DNA from: Candidatus Parcubacteria bacterium
GTDB taxonomy: Bacteria; Patescibacteria; ABY1; UBA1558; GWA2-36-10
DNA length: 64,000 nucleotides
Assembly: GCA_018669975.1 (NCBI GenBank)
Contig: JABHSK010000007.1
Coordinates: 124,001 to 188,000 of the forward strand
Direction: 5' to 3'
A program made the translations under genes and the position numbers. A model generated the notes under the pieces. That model was given only the letters and a program-made list of their open reading frames with translations, made no database searches and had not been told where the DNA came from. The stretch's first letter is position 1. Every line of letters begins with the position of its first letter. Below, piece after piece: positions 17,053-25,558 of this stretch.

Positions 17053-18472
17053 TTATACATTTCGTATTTGTGTATCTATCTTTTTGGTAGCTGAGTTGTT
17101 GTCTTGGCTATCTTTTAATTTCACTACTTTAAATATTATAATTTTACCAGCCATTGCTGCACTGGTGATTTTGTTAGTAATAAGAGATCCTATTTATGCC
17201 CTGTATCTGCCAGCTGCAGAATTATTTTGGGGATCTTTGGGTCATAGTTTTTATTATGATTTTTGGAGTATCCGTTTGGTTATTTTTGTGGCAGTAATTT
17301 TTGCATTTTTTTTAGGTAATTTATTTAACATAAAAAAATTAGCCATAAAAAGAGATGTAAAAGTCTTATTAATCTGGTTGGTATTACTACTTTTGATAAT
17401 ATTGTCTGGTGCATCAGCATATTTTGCTAATCGTGATACGGCTAAAATATTTTTTGATGGCAATGCTTATTTTTATTTATTATATCTACCTATTTGGTAT
17501 CAAGTTTACCAAACTAGACACCTGCGCAACATTATAGACATGCTTCAAGCAGCAGCCTTGGTGATAGCCGTTAAGACCTTGGTTGTTTTCAATTTGTTTT
17601 CACAAGGTTATCAGATATTAGATTTGGATTTTATTTATAAATGGATTCGTGATACCAGGACAGGAGAAATTACACCTTTTAGTAATAATTTTACTAGAGT
17701 GTTTATGCAATCACAAATATATTTATTGGCAGCTTGGTTTTTTGCTTTTATAAGACAACTAAAAGAATATAAGAGTTGGTCTAATTTTATTTATTTAGGT
17801 GTTTTGGCAGCTGCTTTGTTGGTTAGCTTGTCTAGAAGTTTTTGGCTTGGTGGAGTCTTAGGATTTATATTTTTGCTTGTTAATATAATTATTTATCAAC
17901 GTCGTAATTTATCAGGCTTGATTTACCTGACTATTTTAGGTGTAGTGGCGGTTGGCTTTTTAACAGTACAAATATTTTTCAATTTACCCAAGTGGAATTC
18001 GTTTAATATTGTAGAGCAGAGGACTGTAGATACCACAGAGGCGGCAGCTAATAGTCGTATGAATCTTCTACCAGTTATGTGGCAGGCTGTTCAAGAAAAA
18101 CCTATTATGGGCCATGGTTTGGCCAAGGAATTATCTTACCGTTCATCTGATCCACGTATTAAAAATGAAGAAAATCCTGATGGTTGGCACACAACCTACG
18201 CTTTTGAATGGGGTTGGCTAGATCAGTGGTTAAAGATGGGTATTTTCTTTATAGCTGTGTTGATGGCCTGGGTTTTGCTAATTTATGCGAGAAGTTATAG
18301 ACTGTTAATACAGGACCCTGTGCTAGGATTGGGCGTTTTAGCTATTATGACTAGCTTAGGCATTGTTCATATTTTTTCACCATATTTAAATCATCCCCTA
18401 GGTTTGGGATTATTAATGTTAATGACAGTAATAATTAGTAAAAATGAAAGACAAAGTTTCAGTTACCGTTAG
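17024..18472 (+). CDS. O-antigen polymerase/ligase-like membrane protein
   Basis: The 482-aa protein has about 11-12 transmembrane helices and one large outside loop (about residues 325-395) in the second half, the layout of Wzy polymerases and WaaL ligases. The loop contains a NSRMNLLPVMWQAVQEKP stretch and GHGLAKELSYRS, like the O-antigen ligase domain. With the flippase at the start of the operon, Wzy-type polymerisation of a surface glycan is the likely role. The long overlap with the previous gene makes the exact start uncertain. Confidence 0.8.
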   Translation: MSFSSKAKINYTFRICVSIFLVAELLSWLSFNFTTLNIIILPAIAALVILLVIRDPIYALYLPAAELFWGSLGHSFYYDFWSIRLVIFVAVIFAFFLGNLFNIKKLAIKRDVKVLLIWLVLLLLIILSGASAYFANRDTAKIFFDGNAYFYLLYLPIWYQVYQTRHLRNIIDMLQAAALVIAVKTLVVFNLFSQGYQILDLDFIYKWIRDTRTGEITPFSNNFTRVFMQSQIYLLAAWFFAFIRQLKEYKSWSNFIYLGVLAAALLVSLSRSFWLGGVLGFIFLLVNIIIYQRRNLSGLIYLTILGVVAVGFLTVQIFFNLPKWNSFNIVEQRTVDTTEAAANSRMNLLPVMWQAVQEKPIMGHGLAKELSYRSSDPRIKNEENPDGWHTTYAFEWGWLDQWLKMGIFFIAVLMAWVLLIYARSYRLLIQDPVLGLGVLAIMTSLGIVHIFSPYLNHPLGLGLLMLMTVIISKNERQSFSYR

Positions 18473-19439
18473 TTTGCTCACTTGGAATGGAGCAGAGTAT
18501 TTACCCTGGTTTATAAAGAGTCTTAAAGAGCAGACTTTTAAAAACTGGGAACTTTTGGTATTGGATAATGACTCTTCTGATAGGTCTGTGGAAATAGTAC
18601 GAGAGCACTATCCTCAGGCTAGAATAATCCAACAGAAACAAAACATAGGCTTTGCTAGGGGGCATAATTTACTAATTAATTGGTCTGACTCCAAGTATGT
18701 TTTTGTAGTTAATCAGGATATAATTTTGGAGGAGGATTACCTAGAAAAAGTAGTTGGCTTTTTAGAAAAAAATAATAAAGCTGCTAGTGCTGCTGGTAAG
18801 ACGATGTATTGGGATTTTAGAGAGGGACTTAAGAGTAAACGAATTGATTCTTTTGGATTATCCATAAATCGTAAAAGGCAGATGATGGATAGTTATCAGG
18901 GTAAAGATGATTTTGATTTACCTAACACTGAGGTATTTGGTTTGTCTGGAGCAACAGTAGTATATAGACGTAAAGCTTTAGATATGGTTGTTACGGCTCA
19001 GGCTAGTAACCATTTAGAATATTTTGATGAAGATTTTTTTTCATATAAAGAGGACGTAGATTTAGCCTGGCGTTTGCGTTTAGCTGGTTGGGAAAATTGG
19101 CTAGTGACTGACACTAAGGCTTATCATCATCGTACTGTCAGTGGTCTTGGATCAGCTCGGCAAAAAAGACAGGGTCGTGGCATGGCCAACAAACTTTCTT
19201 ATCGTAACCACCTGATGACTTTGTATAAAAATTCTTTTTATAAAAATTTATTTAGAGATTTTTGGGTGATTAAATGGTATGAGTTTAAAAAATTTATTTA
19301 TTTATTAATATTTGAAAGAGGTACTTTAGCGGGTATTGGTGAATATTTTAAAGCCTATCCAAAATTAAAAAAGAAAAGAAAATTTATAATGAAGCATCGT
19401 AAAGTGGAGGCCAGTGATGTTTACAAATGGTTTAAATAG
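18444..19439 (+). CDS. Glycosyltransferase, GT2 family
   Basis: A 331-aa GT-A enzyme with VSLLTWNGAEYLPWFIKSL, VLDNDSSDRSVEIV, QNIGFARGHNLLI, VNQDIILEEDYLE, and SGATVVYRRKALDMV followed by FSYKEDVDLAWRLRLAGW. It resembles the other GT2 genes of this operon but is longer, with an additional basic C-terminus rich in K and F. Start overlaps the polymerase gene by 29 bases. Confidence 0.87.
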   Translation: MKDKVSVTVSLLTWNGAEYLPWFIKSLKEQTFKNWELLVLDNDSSDRSVEIVREHYPQARIIQQKQNIGFARGHNLLINWSDSKYVFVVNQDIILEEDYLEKVVGFLEKNNKAASAAGKTMYWDFREGLKSKRIDSFGLSINRKRQMMDSYQGKDDFDLPNTEVFGLSGATVVYRRKALDMVVTAQASNHLEYFDEDFFSYKEDVDLAWRLRLAGWENWLVTDTKAYHHRTVSGLGSARQKRQGRGMANKLSYRNHLMTLYKNSFYKNLFRDFWVIKWYEFKKFIYLLIFERGTLAGIGEYFKAYPKLKKKRKFIMKHRKVEASDVYKWFK

Positions 19440-19440
19440 T

Positions 19441-20244
19441 ATGGATTTATCAATAATTATATTAAATTATCATAATAAGAACTTAACTAAAGAACTGCTT
19501 AAGAATTTAGTAGAGTTAAATTTGCCCTATAATTATGAAACTATTGTGGTAGACAATAATTCTCATGATGGAATAGAGGAAGTAGTTAAGCGGTTTGATG
19601 GGGTTATATTTATTCAAAGTAAAAAAAACGGTGGCTTTGCCCATGGGAATAATTTAGGCATCAAACAAGCTCAGGGTAAATATATCATGATAATGAATCC
19701 AGACTTGGCTATTTTGTCAGATGCTATTGATCAATTATATAATTATATGGAGGAGCATCCAGAGGTTGGTCTAGCAGGACCACGTTTGATAAATGCTGAT
19801 AAAAGTGTGCAATATTCTTGCACATCTTTCCCCGATTGGCGCTTACCAATGTATCGTCGTACTTCTTTGGCTAATACTAAGACTGGAAAAAAATGGTTAT
19901 ATAAATACCTAATGAAAGATTTTGATCATTATAAGAATGATTATGTGCCAGCTTTATTTGGGGCCTGTTTAATATTTAGAAAATCTACTTTAGCCAAGGT
20001 AGGATTATTAGACGAAAGATACTTTATGTACATGGAGGATTTAGATTGGTCACGGCGTTTTTGGCAGGCTGGTTATAAAGTGGCCTATGTAGGTCAGGCA
20101 GAAATCATTCACTTGCACCGTCGTCAGTCAGCAGCTGAGAGTTTACCTAGAACGCTGTTAGCTAAATCTGCTCGGCATCACGTAATTAGTTTTATTAAAT
20201 ATTTATTAAAATTTAAAGGTAAGGATTTGCCAGAAGCAAAATAA
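19441..20244 (+). CDS. Glycosyltransferase, GT2 family
   Basis: A 267-aa GT-A enzyme beginning MDLSIIILNYHNKNLTKELL. I chose ATG 19441 because it starts right at the conserved first strand, one base after the previous stop; ATG 19414 would add nine residues. Motifs: VVDNNSHDGIEEV, NGGFAHGNNLGI, MNPDLAI, FGACLIFRKSTLAKVGLLDERYF and MEDLDWSRRFWQAG. It is the last gene before a strong terminator. Confidence 0.87.
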   Translation: MDLSIIILNYHNKNLTKELLKNLVELNLPYNYETIVVDNNSHDGIEEVVKRFDGVIFIQSKKNGGFAHGNNLGIKQAQGKYIMIMNPDLAILSDAIDQLYNYMEEHPEVGLAGPRLINADKSVQYSCTSFPDWRLPMYRRTSLANTKTGKKWLYKYLMKDFDHYKNDYVPALFGACLIFRKSTLAKVGLLDERYFMYMEDLDWSRRFWQAGYKVAYVGQAEIIHLHRRQSAAESLPRTLLAKSARHHVISFIKYLLKFKGKDLPEAK

Positions 20245-20247
20245 AAG

Positions 20248-20276
20248 GCCCCGCACTAAGTGCGGGGCTGTTTTAA
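20248..20276 (+). terminator. Terminator of the surface-glycan operon
   Basis: GCCCCGCAC (20248-20256) pairs with GTGCGGGGC (20260-20268) around TAA, followed by TGTTTTAATTT. Confidence 0.85.
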
Positions 20277-20317
20277 TTTCTGCCAAATAATAATTACTAT
20301 TAGTTTAAAAAAGAAAA

Positions 20318-20340
20318 ACCCCCTCACTTTGTGAGGGGGT
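20318..20340 (-). terminator. Terminator of the 20354-20976 minus-strand unit
   Basis: ACCCCCTCAC (20318-20327) pairs with GTGAGGGGGT (20331-20340); on the minus strand it is followed by TTTTTCTTTTTT. It faces the glycan operon terminator. Confidence 0.85.
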
Positions 20341-20353
20341 CGCCCTTGATGGG

Positions 20354-20785
20354 CTAGGAGGTGGAACTTGTTGTCCGTTGTTTGCGTCTAGCAAAGAGCT
20401 TGCGGAGCAGCCAAATGACCACGATCAGTACCAAGACGAATTTGGCTAGTGCCCAGAGATCCCAGATGAATCGCATGCTAAAGAGATAGCCGAAGAATGA
20501 TTTGATTTTGGGGATAGGATCCACAAAGCCATGGTTCTTCTGGTAGACTTCATCTGGAGTCATAAAGGTTAGTGAGTCAACGGGCACTTCGCGCGTATCT
20601 TCGAAGTAGCGGAATTGTCCGTTGTCGCTCTGCGTCCAACGCAGCACTTTCCAGTATTTGGATCCTTGAGCGTTAGTTCGTTCGATGCAGGGGACTTCAC
20701 GATAAGTAATGATCTTGGCCATACAGCTGGAGCTGATGGCCAGCAGCGTTAGGACTGCGACCAGTATCAGGGCCAGCTTTTTCAT
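20354..20785 (-). CDS. Exported or membrane-anchored hypothetical protein, 143 aa
   Basis: A signal-peptide-like N-terminus (MKKLALILVAVLTLLAISSS, then CMA) could be cleaved or lipidated. The central region (about 25-95) has a YREVPCIERTN start and a TFMTPDEVYQKNHGF stretch, and a second transmembrane helix near 110-132 is followed by a basic RKLFARRKQR tail. No family is recognised. AAAAGGAG sits eight bases before the ATG, inside the end of the upstream 62-aa gene, which indicates one mRNA. Codons are GC-richer than in the flanking operons. Confidence 0.7.
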   Translation of the reverse strand: MKKLALILVAVLTLLAISSSCMAKIITYREVPCIERTNAQGSKYWKVLRWTQSDNGQFRYFEDTREVPVDSLTFMTPDEVYQKNHGFVDPIPKIKSFFGYLFSMRFIWDLWALAKFVLVLIVVIWLLRKLFARRKQRTTSSTS

Positions 20786-20787
20786 AT

Positions 20788-20976
20788 TCAGTCTCCTTTT
20801 GGGTGTTGGATAGTTACCTTTCCGGTCAGCGTCATGCTGACAAAAGGACCAAACAGCTCGTTACTCACGCAATTGACGCAAGCGCCAATAACACGCTTGA
20901 ATTGATAGAGGTATATAGTGCTGAGGGTCAGTACAAGCAGCAGTAAGGGGAGTGCGATTTTCAGTGTGAGTTCCAT
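20788..20976 (-). CDS. Small single-helix membrane protein, 62 aa
   Basis: I place the start at ATG 20976 (MELTLKIALPLLLLVLTLST) because AAAGGAG stands five bases before it; an upstream ATG at 21000 has no ribosome site. One N-terminal helix is followed by a short domain with a CVNC pair and FGPFVSMTLTGKVTIQHPK. The CxxC could bind metal or form a disulfide. It is the first gene of a two-gene unit with 20354-20785 under a consensus promoter. Function unknown. Confidence 0.65.
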   Translation of the reverse strand: MELTLKIALPLLLLVLTLSTIYLYQFKRVIGACVNCVSNELFGPFVSMTLTGKVTIQHPKGD

Positions 20977-21044
20977 GAGTACTCCTTTGTTAATGTTCAT
21001 TGCACTGTTGTAGTGCTAATTGACTATTTGGAAGTCAATATATA

Positions 21045-21073
21045 ATTATAGCATATTTTATGCATTTTGTCAA
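21045..21073 (-). promoter_or_regulatory. Consensus promoter of the 20976-20354 unit
   Basis: On the minus strand TTGACA (21073-21068), exactly 17 bases, TATAAT (21050-21045): both boxes are perfect. The leader is about 60 bases. Confidence 0.9.
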
Positions 21074-21098
21074 TATTCTTAGGTTTTAAGATAAAAAA

Positions 21099-21123
21099 AC
21101 TCCTCGTTAGCATAACAAGGAGT
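21099..21123 (-). terminator. Terminator of the 21142-21327 gene
   Basis: ACTCCT (21099-21104) pairs with AGGAGT (21118-21123), with GTTA/TAAC inside; the minus strand continues with TTTTTTTAT. It lies just upstream of the next promoter. Confidence 0.75.
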
Positions 21124-21141
21124 AATAGCCATTAAACGGGC

Positions 21142-21327
21142 TTATTTTGTCTGTTTAGGCCTTTTCCTGAAGATCAGGTAAAAGGTTCCCAGGCCAGCTA
21201 GGATAAAGCCCATGCCAGGCAAAATAACGTTTAGGCGGCCAGTGAAATAGCCAAGAACTATGCAGAGGATTACCCAACTAATGATGACCCAAGGTATGTC
21301 TTTTGGTTTGATTTTTATATAAATCAT
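21142..21327 (-). CDS. Small two-helix membrane protein, 61 aa
   Basis: Start at ATG 21327 (MIYIKIKPKDIPWVIISW) is preferred to 21384 because GAAAGG precedes it and the promoter leaves too little room for the longer form. Two hydrophobic helices (about 13-28 and 33-51) flank a GYFTGRLNVILPG turn, and the end is basic (RKRPKQTK). No family recognised. It is a one-gene unit with its own promoter and terminator. Confidence 0.6.
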   Translation of the reverse strand: MIYIKIKPKDIPWVIISWVILCIVLGYFTGRLNVILPGMGFILAGLGTFYLIFRKRPKQTK

Positions 21328-21374
21328 AACCAGACCTTTCGCTGAAGAAAATAGAAAAAACAAGTGAACAGTAG

Positions 21375-21403
21375 TTTTTAACATGTTTTGTTGATTTTGT
21401 CAA
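21375..21403 (-). promoter_or_regulatory. Promoter of the 21142-21327 gene
   Basis: On the minus strand TTGACA (21403-21398), 17 bases, then TAAAAA (21380-21375); a 16-base spacing would give TTAAAA. The -10 box is weak but repeats the pattern seen at 29537-29565. Confidence 0.55.
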
Positions 21404-21477
21404 TTATCAGGCTGATATCAACATTGATTTTTAGTTCAAAATTGGGTATTATTAGTCTATAAATTTATAAAAATAAT

Positions 21478-22977
21478 ATGGAGAAAAATCAAAAATCAGA
21501 GATTGATATCAATGATGAATATCAACAACGTTTAGCTAAGTTAGCAAGTCTAAAAAAACAGGGCATAGACCCATATCCAGCTAGGACAAATAAAAATACA
21601 ACAGTAGCTGATTTTTTGAATGATTTTGATAAGTTATTCAAAAGTCAAAAAGTAATAATTGTAGCTGGGCGCATTACTAGTTTAAGGATGCAGGGTGGTT
21701 CTTGTTTTTTGAATATTGAAGATTATTCTGGTAAAGTGCAGATTTTTTTACGAAAAGATCAGGTTGGCGCAGAGGAGTATAAAATTTTCAAAGAAAATTA
21801 CGATTTAGGAGATTTTGTAGAATTTTCTGGCAAAGCTTTTGAGACCAGGACTAAAGAGCCAACTTTATTGGCAGACAAGTTTATTATTTTAAGTAAAACT
21901 TTATTGCCGCTGCCAGATCAATACTATGGCCTTAAGGACCCAGATCTAAGATATAGAAAAAGATATTTAGATTTACTGATTAATCCAGAGGTCAAGCAGA
22001 CTTTTGCTTTGCGTAGTCAAATTATAAAATTAACTAGACAGTATTTTGACAAACACGATTTCATGGAGGTTGATACTCCGGTTTTGCAGAGTGTAGCTGG
22101 GGGGGCCACTGCCCAACCATTTGTTACTCATCACAATGCTTTGGATATGGATTTGTATTTGCGAGTGGCTCCTGAGCTTTATTTGAAACGTTTGATTATT
22201 GGTGGTTATGATAAAGTTTATGAGATTGCCAGGTGTTTCCGTAATGAAGGTATCGATCATCAACATAATCCAGAGTTTACTCAAATTGAAGCTTATTGGG
22301 CATATCAGGATTATGATTTCTTGATGAAGTTTACGGAAAACTTTTTTGAATTTTTAGTTAAAGAAATTAACAACGGGGATACTAAAATTAAGAATGGTAA
22401 AGATACTATAGACTTTAAGACTCCTTATCCACGTTTAGATTTCAAAGAAGAGCTAGATAAAGCACTGAAGATTGATCTAGATAAGACTAATGACAAGGAT
22501 TTGATAGCTATAGCCAAGAAAGCTAAATTACCAGTAGACTCGACTTGGGGTCGGGGTAAGCTTTTGGATGAGTTGTATAAAAAATTTGTACGCTTAAAAA
22601 TTACTCAGCCAGCTTTTATTATCAATCATCCTTTAGAGCTTTCGCCACTATCTAAAAAGATTCCAGATAGAGAGAATTATGTAGAAAGGTTTCAATTGGT
22701 AGTGAAAACAGCTGAAATGTGTAATGCTTTTTCTGAGCTTAATGATGCACTAGATCAAGAAGAGCGTTTTGTAGAGCAAAAAAAACTACGTGAAGCTGGT
22801 GATGAGGAAGCTCAGGGTGCTGACGCTGAATTTGTTGAAGCACTCAAACATGGCATGCCACCAACAGCTGGAATTGGTATTGGTATAGACAGGCTGGTAA
22901 TGATGTTGGGTGACATAGAAAACATCAAGGAAGTTATTTTATTCCCAACTATGAGACCAAAGAATGAAGATAAATAA
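21478..22977 (+). CDS. lysS: Lysyl-tRNA synthetase, class II
   Basis: LysRS charges tRNA-Lys. The 499-aa protein has the N-terminal OB-fold anticodon domain (VAGRITSLRMQGGSCFLNIED near 62-82) and the class II catalytic core: motif 2 FRNEGIDHQHNPEFTQIE and motif 3 GIGIGIDRLVMMLGDIENI near the end. A TATAAA box at 21458-21463 leaves a leader of only about 8 bases and there is no Shine-Dalgarno. It starts a run of coupled genes through ftsQ. Confidence 0.96.
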   Translation: MEKNQKSEIDINDEYQQRLAKLASLKKQGIDPYPARTNKNTTVADFLNDFDKLFKSQKVIIVAGRITSLRMQGGSCFLNIEDYSGKVQIFLRKDQVGAEEYKIFKENYDLGDFVEFSGKAFETRTKEPTLLADKFIILSKTLLPLPDQYYGLKDPDLRYRKRYLDLLINPEVKQTFALRSQIIKLTRQYFDKHDFMEVDTPVLQSVAGGATAQPFVTHHNALDMDLYLRVAPELYLKRLIIGGYDKVYEIARCFRNEGIDHQHNPEFTQIEAYWAYQDYDFLMKFTENFFEFLVKEINNGDTKIKNGKDTIDFKTPYPRLDFKEELDKALKIDLDKTNDKDLIAIAKKAKLPVDSTWGRGKLLDELYKKFVRLKITQPAFIINHPLELSPLSKKIPDRENYVERFQLVVKTAEMCNAFSELNDALDQEERFVEQKKLREAGDEEAQGADAEFVEALKHGMPPTAGIGIGIDRLVMMLGDIENIKEVILFPTMRPKNEDK

Positions 22978-23566
22978 ACTTTTAGTAGCTACTCATAATC
23001 CTGGAAAGTTTGTCGAAATAAAACGACAACTAACTGATTTGGGCATAGAGGTTGTTTCACTTAAGGATGTCGGGATCGATCAGGACTTTGAAGAGACCGG
23101 TAATACTTTTGAAGACAATGCACGTGGTAAGGCTAGATTTTATTATAAATTGGCAGGCATACCAACCATAGCGGATGATTCTGGATTAGAGGTGGATGCT
23201 TTGGGTGGAGAACCCGGAGTGAAATCACGCCGTTGGCCTGGTTATGAAGCTGGAGATCAAGAGTTGTTAGATCTGTTAGTTAATAAATTAAAAGGTGTGC
23301 CTTGGGAAAAGAGAACGGCTACCTTTATAGCTACTGCAGTGATTATTGATGGTGATAAAGAAATAGTAACTAGAGGGGAGAACAGGGGTAAAATTGGCTT
23401 AAAGTTAGCTTGTCCAATAAAACCAGGGATACCGTGGGCTTCAATATTTTATCCAGAGGGGCACGATAAGGTTTTCTCTCAATTAAGTATTGATGATAAA
23501 AATAAAATTAGCCATCGCGGCAAAGCATTAAATAAAGTAATTAAAGAATTAAAAGAAAATGATTAA
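22964..23566 (+). CDS. rdgB: Non-canonical purine NTP pyrophosphatase (RdgB/HAM1)
   Basis: The enzyme removes dITP, ITP and XTP by hydrolysis to NMP and PPi, keeping them out of DNA and RNA. The 200 residues have LLVATHNPGKFVEI at the start (the family's SxNxxK-like motif), DFEETGNTFEDNARGKA, IADDSGLEVDALGGEPGVKSRRW, and SHRGKALNKV near the end. It overlaps lysS by 14 bases and the next gene by 8. Confidence 0.94.
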   Translation: MKINKLLVATHNPGKFVEIKRQLTDLGIEVVSLKDVGIDQDFEETGNTFEDNARGKARFYYKLAGIPTIADDSGLEVDALGGEPGVKSRRWPGYEAGDQELLDLLVNKLKGVPWEKRTATFIATAVIIDGDKEIVTRGENRGKIGLKLACPIKPGIPWASIFYPEGHDKVFSQLSIDDKNKISHRGKALNKVIKELKEND

Positions 23567-24308
23567 AAAACTATTTTTATTGACCGCTCTAGTATTCATT
23601 TTTAGCGGTTGTAGTGCAACTCAACAAACAAAGGTGACAGAGGATTGTCGATCAATTACCAACTTAGATCAATGTGTAGAGTCGGATTGTGTGGTTTGTC
23701 CACCATGCGCGGCTTGTAGTTCGCTTAGTTGTCAAACAGAGGAGTTTTGTGCGGATTTAGGTCCAGGTTTCGATAATGAATGGTATAAAAATATTCAACA
23801 AAATATAATTGATACAAATAAAACAATGGATGCAATAATTAAAACCAATAAAGGGGATATTAAGATTGAGCTTCATGCTGGTAAAACCCCAAAGACAGTA
23901 GACAATTTTGTTAAATTGTCAAAGGAAGGATTTTACGATGGTATTTATTTTCATCGAGTAATTCCTGATTTTATGATTCAAACTGGAGACCCTCAAGCTA
24001 AAGGTACCCCAGGAGTAGATTTTTCATTTGAACGGGATGGTAGTGGTTTACCTATAGCTGGCACCGGTGGACCTGGTTATAAATTTGCTGATGAATTTCA
24101 GCCTGATCTTAAACACGATGTTCCGGGTATAGTTTCAATGGCTAACTCAGGTCCAGGTACCAATGGTTCGCAATTTTTCATTACTCACGTGGCTACACCT
24201 TGGTTAGACAATATGCACACTGTCTTCGGTAGAGTGCTAGAAGGACAGGATATAGTAGATAGTATTGTTCAAGGTGATAAAATAGAAGGTATTATCATTA
24301 ATGAATAA
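23559..24308 (+). CDS. Lipoprotein cyclophilin-type peptidyl-prolyl isomerase
   Basis: A lipoprotein signal (FLLTALVFIFSGCSA) with a lipobox Cys at residue 18 should anchor it outside the membrane. A Cys-rich linker follows (CVVCPPCAACSSLSC, then C), which could form disulfides. From about residue 88 it is a complete cyclophilin domain: GKTPKTVDNFVKLSKEGFYDG, FHRVIPDFMIQTGDP, GPGTNGSQFFIT and LDNMHTVFGRV. It probably assists folding of exported proteins. The Cys-rich linker is unusual for this family. Confidence 0.9.
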   Translation: MIKKLFLLTALVFIFSGCSATQQTKVTEDCRSITNLDQCVESDCVVCPPCAACSSLSCQTEEFCADLGPGFDNEWYKNIQQNIIDTNKTMDAIIKTNKGDIKIELHAGKTPKTVDNFVKLSKEGFYDGIYFHRVIPDFMIQTGDPQAKGTPGVDFSFERDGSGLPIAGTGGPGYKFADEFQPDLKHDVPGIVSMANSGPGTNGSQFFITHVATPWLDNMHTVFGRVLEGQDIVDSIVQGDKIEGIIINE

Positions 24309-24310
24309 TT

Positions 24311-25558
24311 ATGTTGGACATAAAATATATCAGGGACAATCAAAATGAGGTAGAGCAAGCTCTACTCAAACGTATAGACAAGAAGAATTTGGACCTGAAT
24401 AAAATTTTAAAATTAGACGATCAGCGTCGAGAAATTATAGTTAAAGTAGATGAGTTAAAAGCTGAACGTAATAAATTTTCTAAAACTAAACCTGATGCAA
24501 AAACCATCAAGGCTATGAAAAAGCTTGGTGAAGATATTAAAGTTTTAGATAGAGATCTGAATTCTGCGGAGGCTACTTTAAATGAAGTTTTGGCAGCGTT
24601 ACCAAATATCCCAGCTGATGATGTAGTAGCTGGTGGCAAAGAAAATAATAAAATTATCAAGACTTTTGGTGAGCAAACAAAGTTTGATTTTGAGCCAAAA
24701 AATCATGTTGATTTAGCTACTGATTTAGGGTTAATTGATTATGAGCGAGCAGCTAAGATGTCTGGTGCTGGTTTTTGGACTTATGTTGGTGATGGTGCAT
24801 TATTAGAGTGGGCATTGCTCAATTATTTTATTGATTTTCATCGTAGTCATCCAGAGTATAGATTCATGATTCCGCCTTATATGTTGAATGAAAATTCTGC
24901 TTATATTTCTGGTCATTTGCCAAAATTTAAAGATGATTTATTTTGGGCAGAAAAAGATAAATTATGCTTTAATGCTACTTCTGAGATGATGTTAGGCAAT
25001 TATCATGCTGGTGAAATGATTAACCGGAAAGATTTACCATTGAAGTATTATGCTTTTTCAACTTGCTTCCGTCGTGAAGCTGGAGCCTATCGAACAGAGG
25101 AGAGGGGAATGATTCGCGGACATCAGTTTAATAAGATTGAGATGTTTCAATTTACTTTGCCAGAAGAATCTTGGGCAGCTTTTGATGAGTTACTAGACTA
25201 TGGTGAGAAGTTGGTAGAAGGACTAGGCCTTCATTATAATACAGTTCAGCTAGCAGCTGGTGATTGTAGTGCTGCTATGGCCAAGACAATTGATTTGGAG
25301 GTTTGGATACCAAGCATGAAAGGGTATAAGGAGGTGTCTAGTGTATCCAATGCCTTAGACTATCAAGCTAGGCGTGGTAATATCCGTTTTAAAGATGTGG
25401 ATAATAAGAATAAGTTTTTACATACTCTGAATGCATCAGGCTTAGCTACTAGTAGAGTATTTCCAGCTATTTTAGAACAGAATCAGCAAGCGGATGGTTC
25501 AGTGTTGATACCAAAAGTTTTGCAGAAGTATATGGGTAAAAAAGTATTAAAGAAATAA
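24311..25558 (+). CDS. serS: Seryl-tRNA synthetase
   Basis: SerRS charges tRNA-Ser. The 415-aa protein has the N-terminal tRNA-binding coiled coil (about 1-110), then the class II core: FRREAGAYRTEERGMIRGHQF (motif 2) and the motif 3 region ending NASGLATSRVFPAILE. Length is normal. It is closely packed between the cyclophilin and alr genes. Confidence 0.97.
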   Translation: MLDIKYIRDNQNEVEQALLKRIDKKNLDLNKILKLDDQRREIIVKVDELKAERNKFSKTKPDAKTIKAMKKLGEDIKVLDRDLNSAEATLNEVLAALPNIPADDVVAGGKENNKIIKTFGEQTKFDFEPKNHVDLATDLGLIDYERAAKMSGAGFWTYVGDGALLEWALLNYFIDFHRSHPEYRFMIPPYMLNENSAYISGHLPKFKDDLFWAEKDKLCFNATSEMMLGNYHAGEMINRKDLPLKYYAFSTCFRREAGAYRTEERGMIRGHQFNKIEMFQFTLPEESWAAFDELLDYGEKLVEGLGLHYNTVQLAAGDCSAAMAKTIDLEVWIPSMKGYKEVSSVSNALDYQARRGNIRFKDVDNKNKFLHTLNASGLATSRVFPAILEQNQQADGSVLIPKVLQKYMGKKVLKK

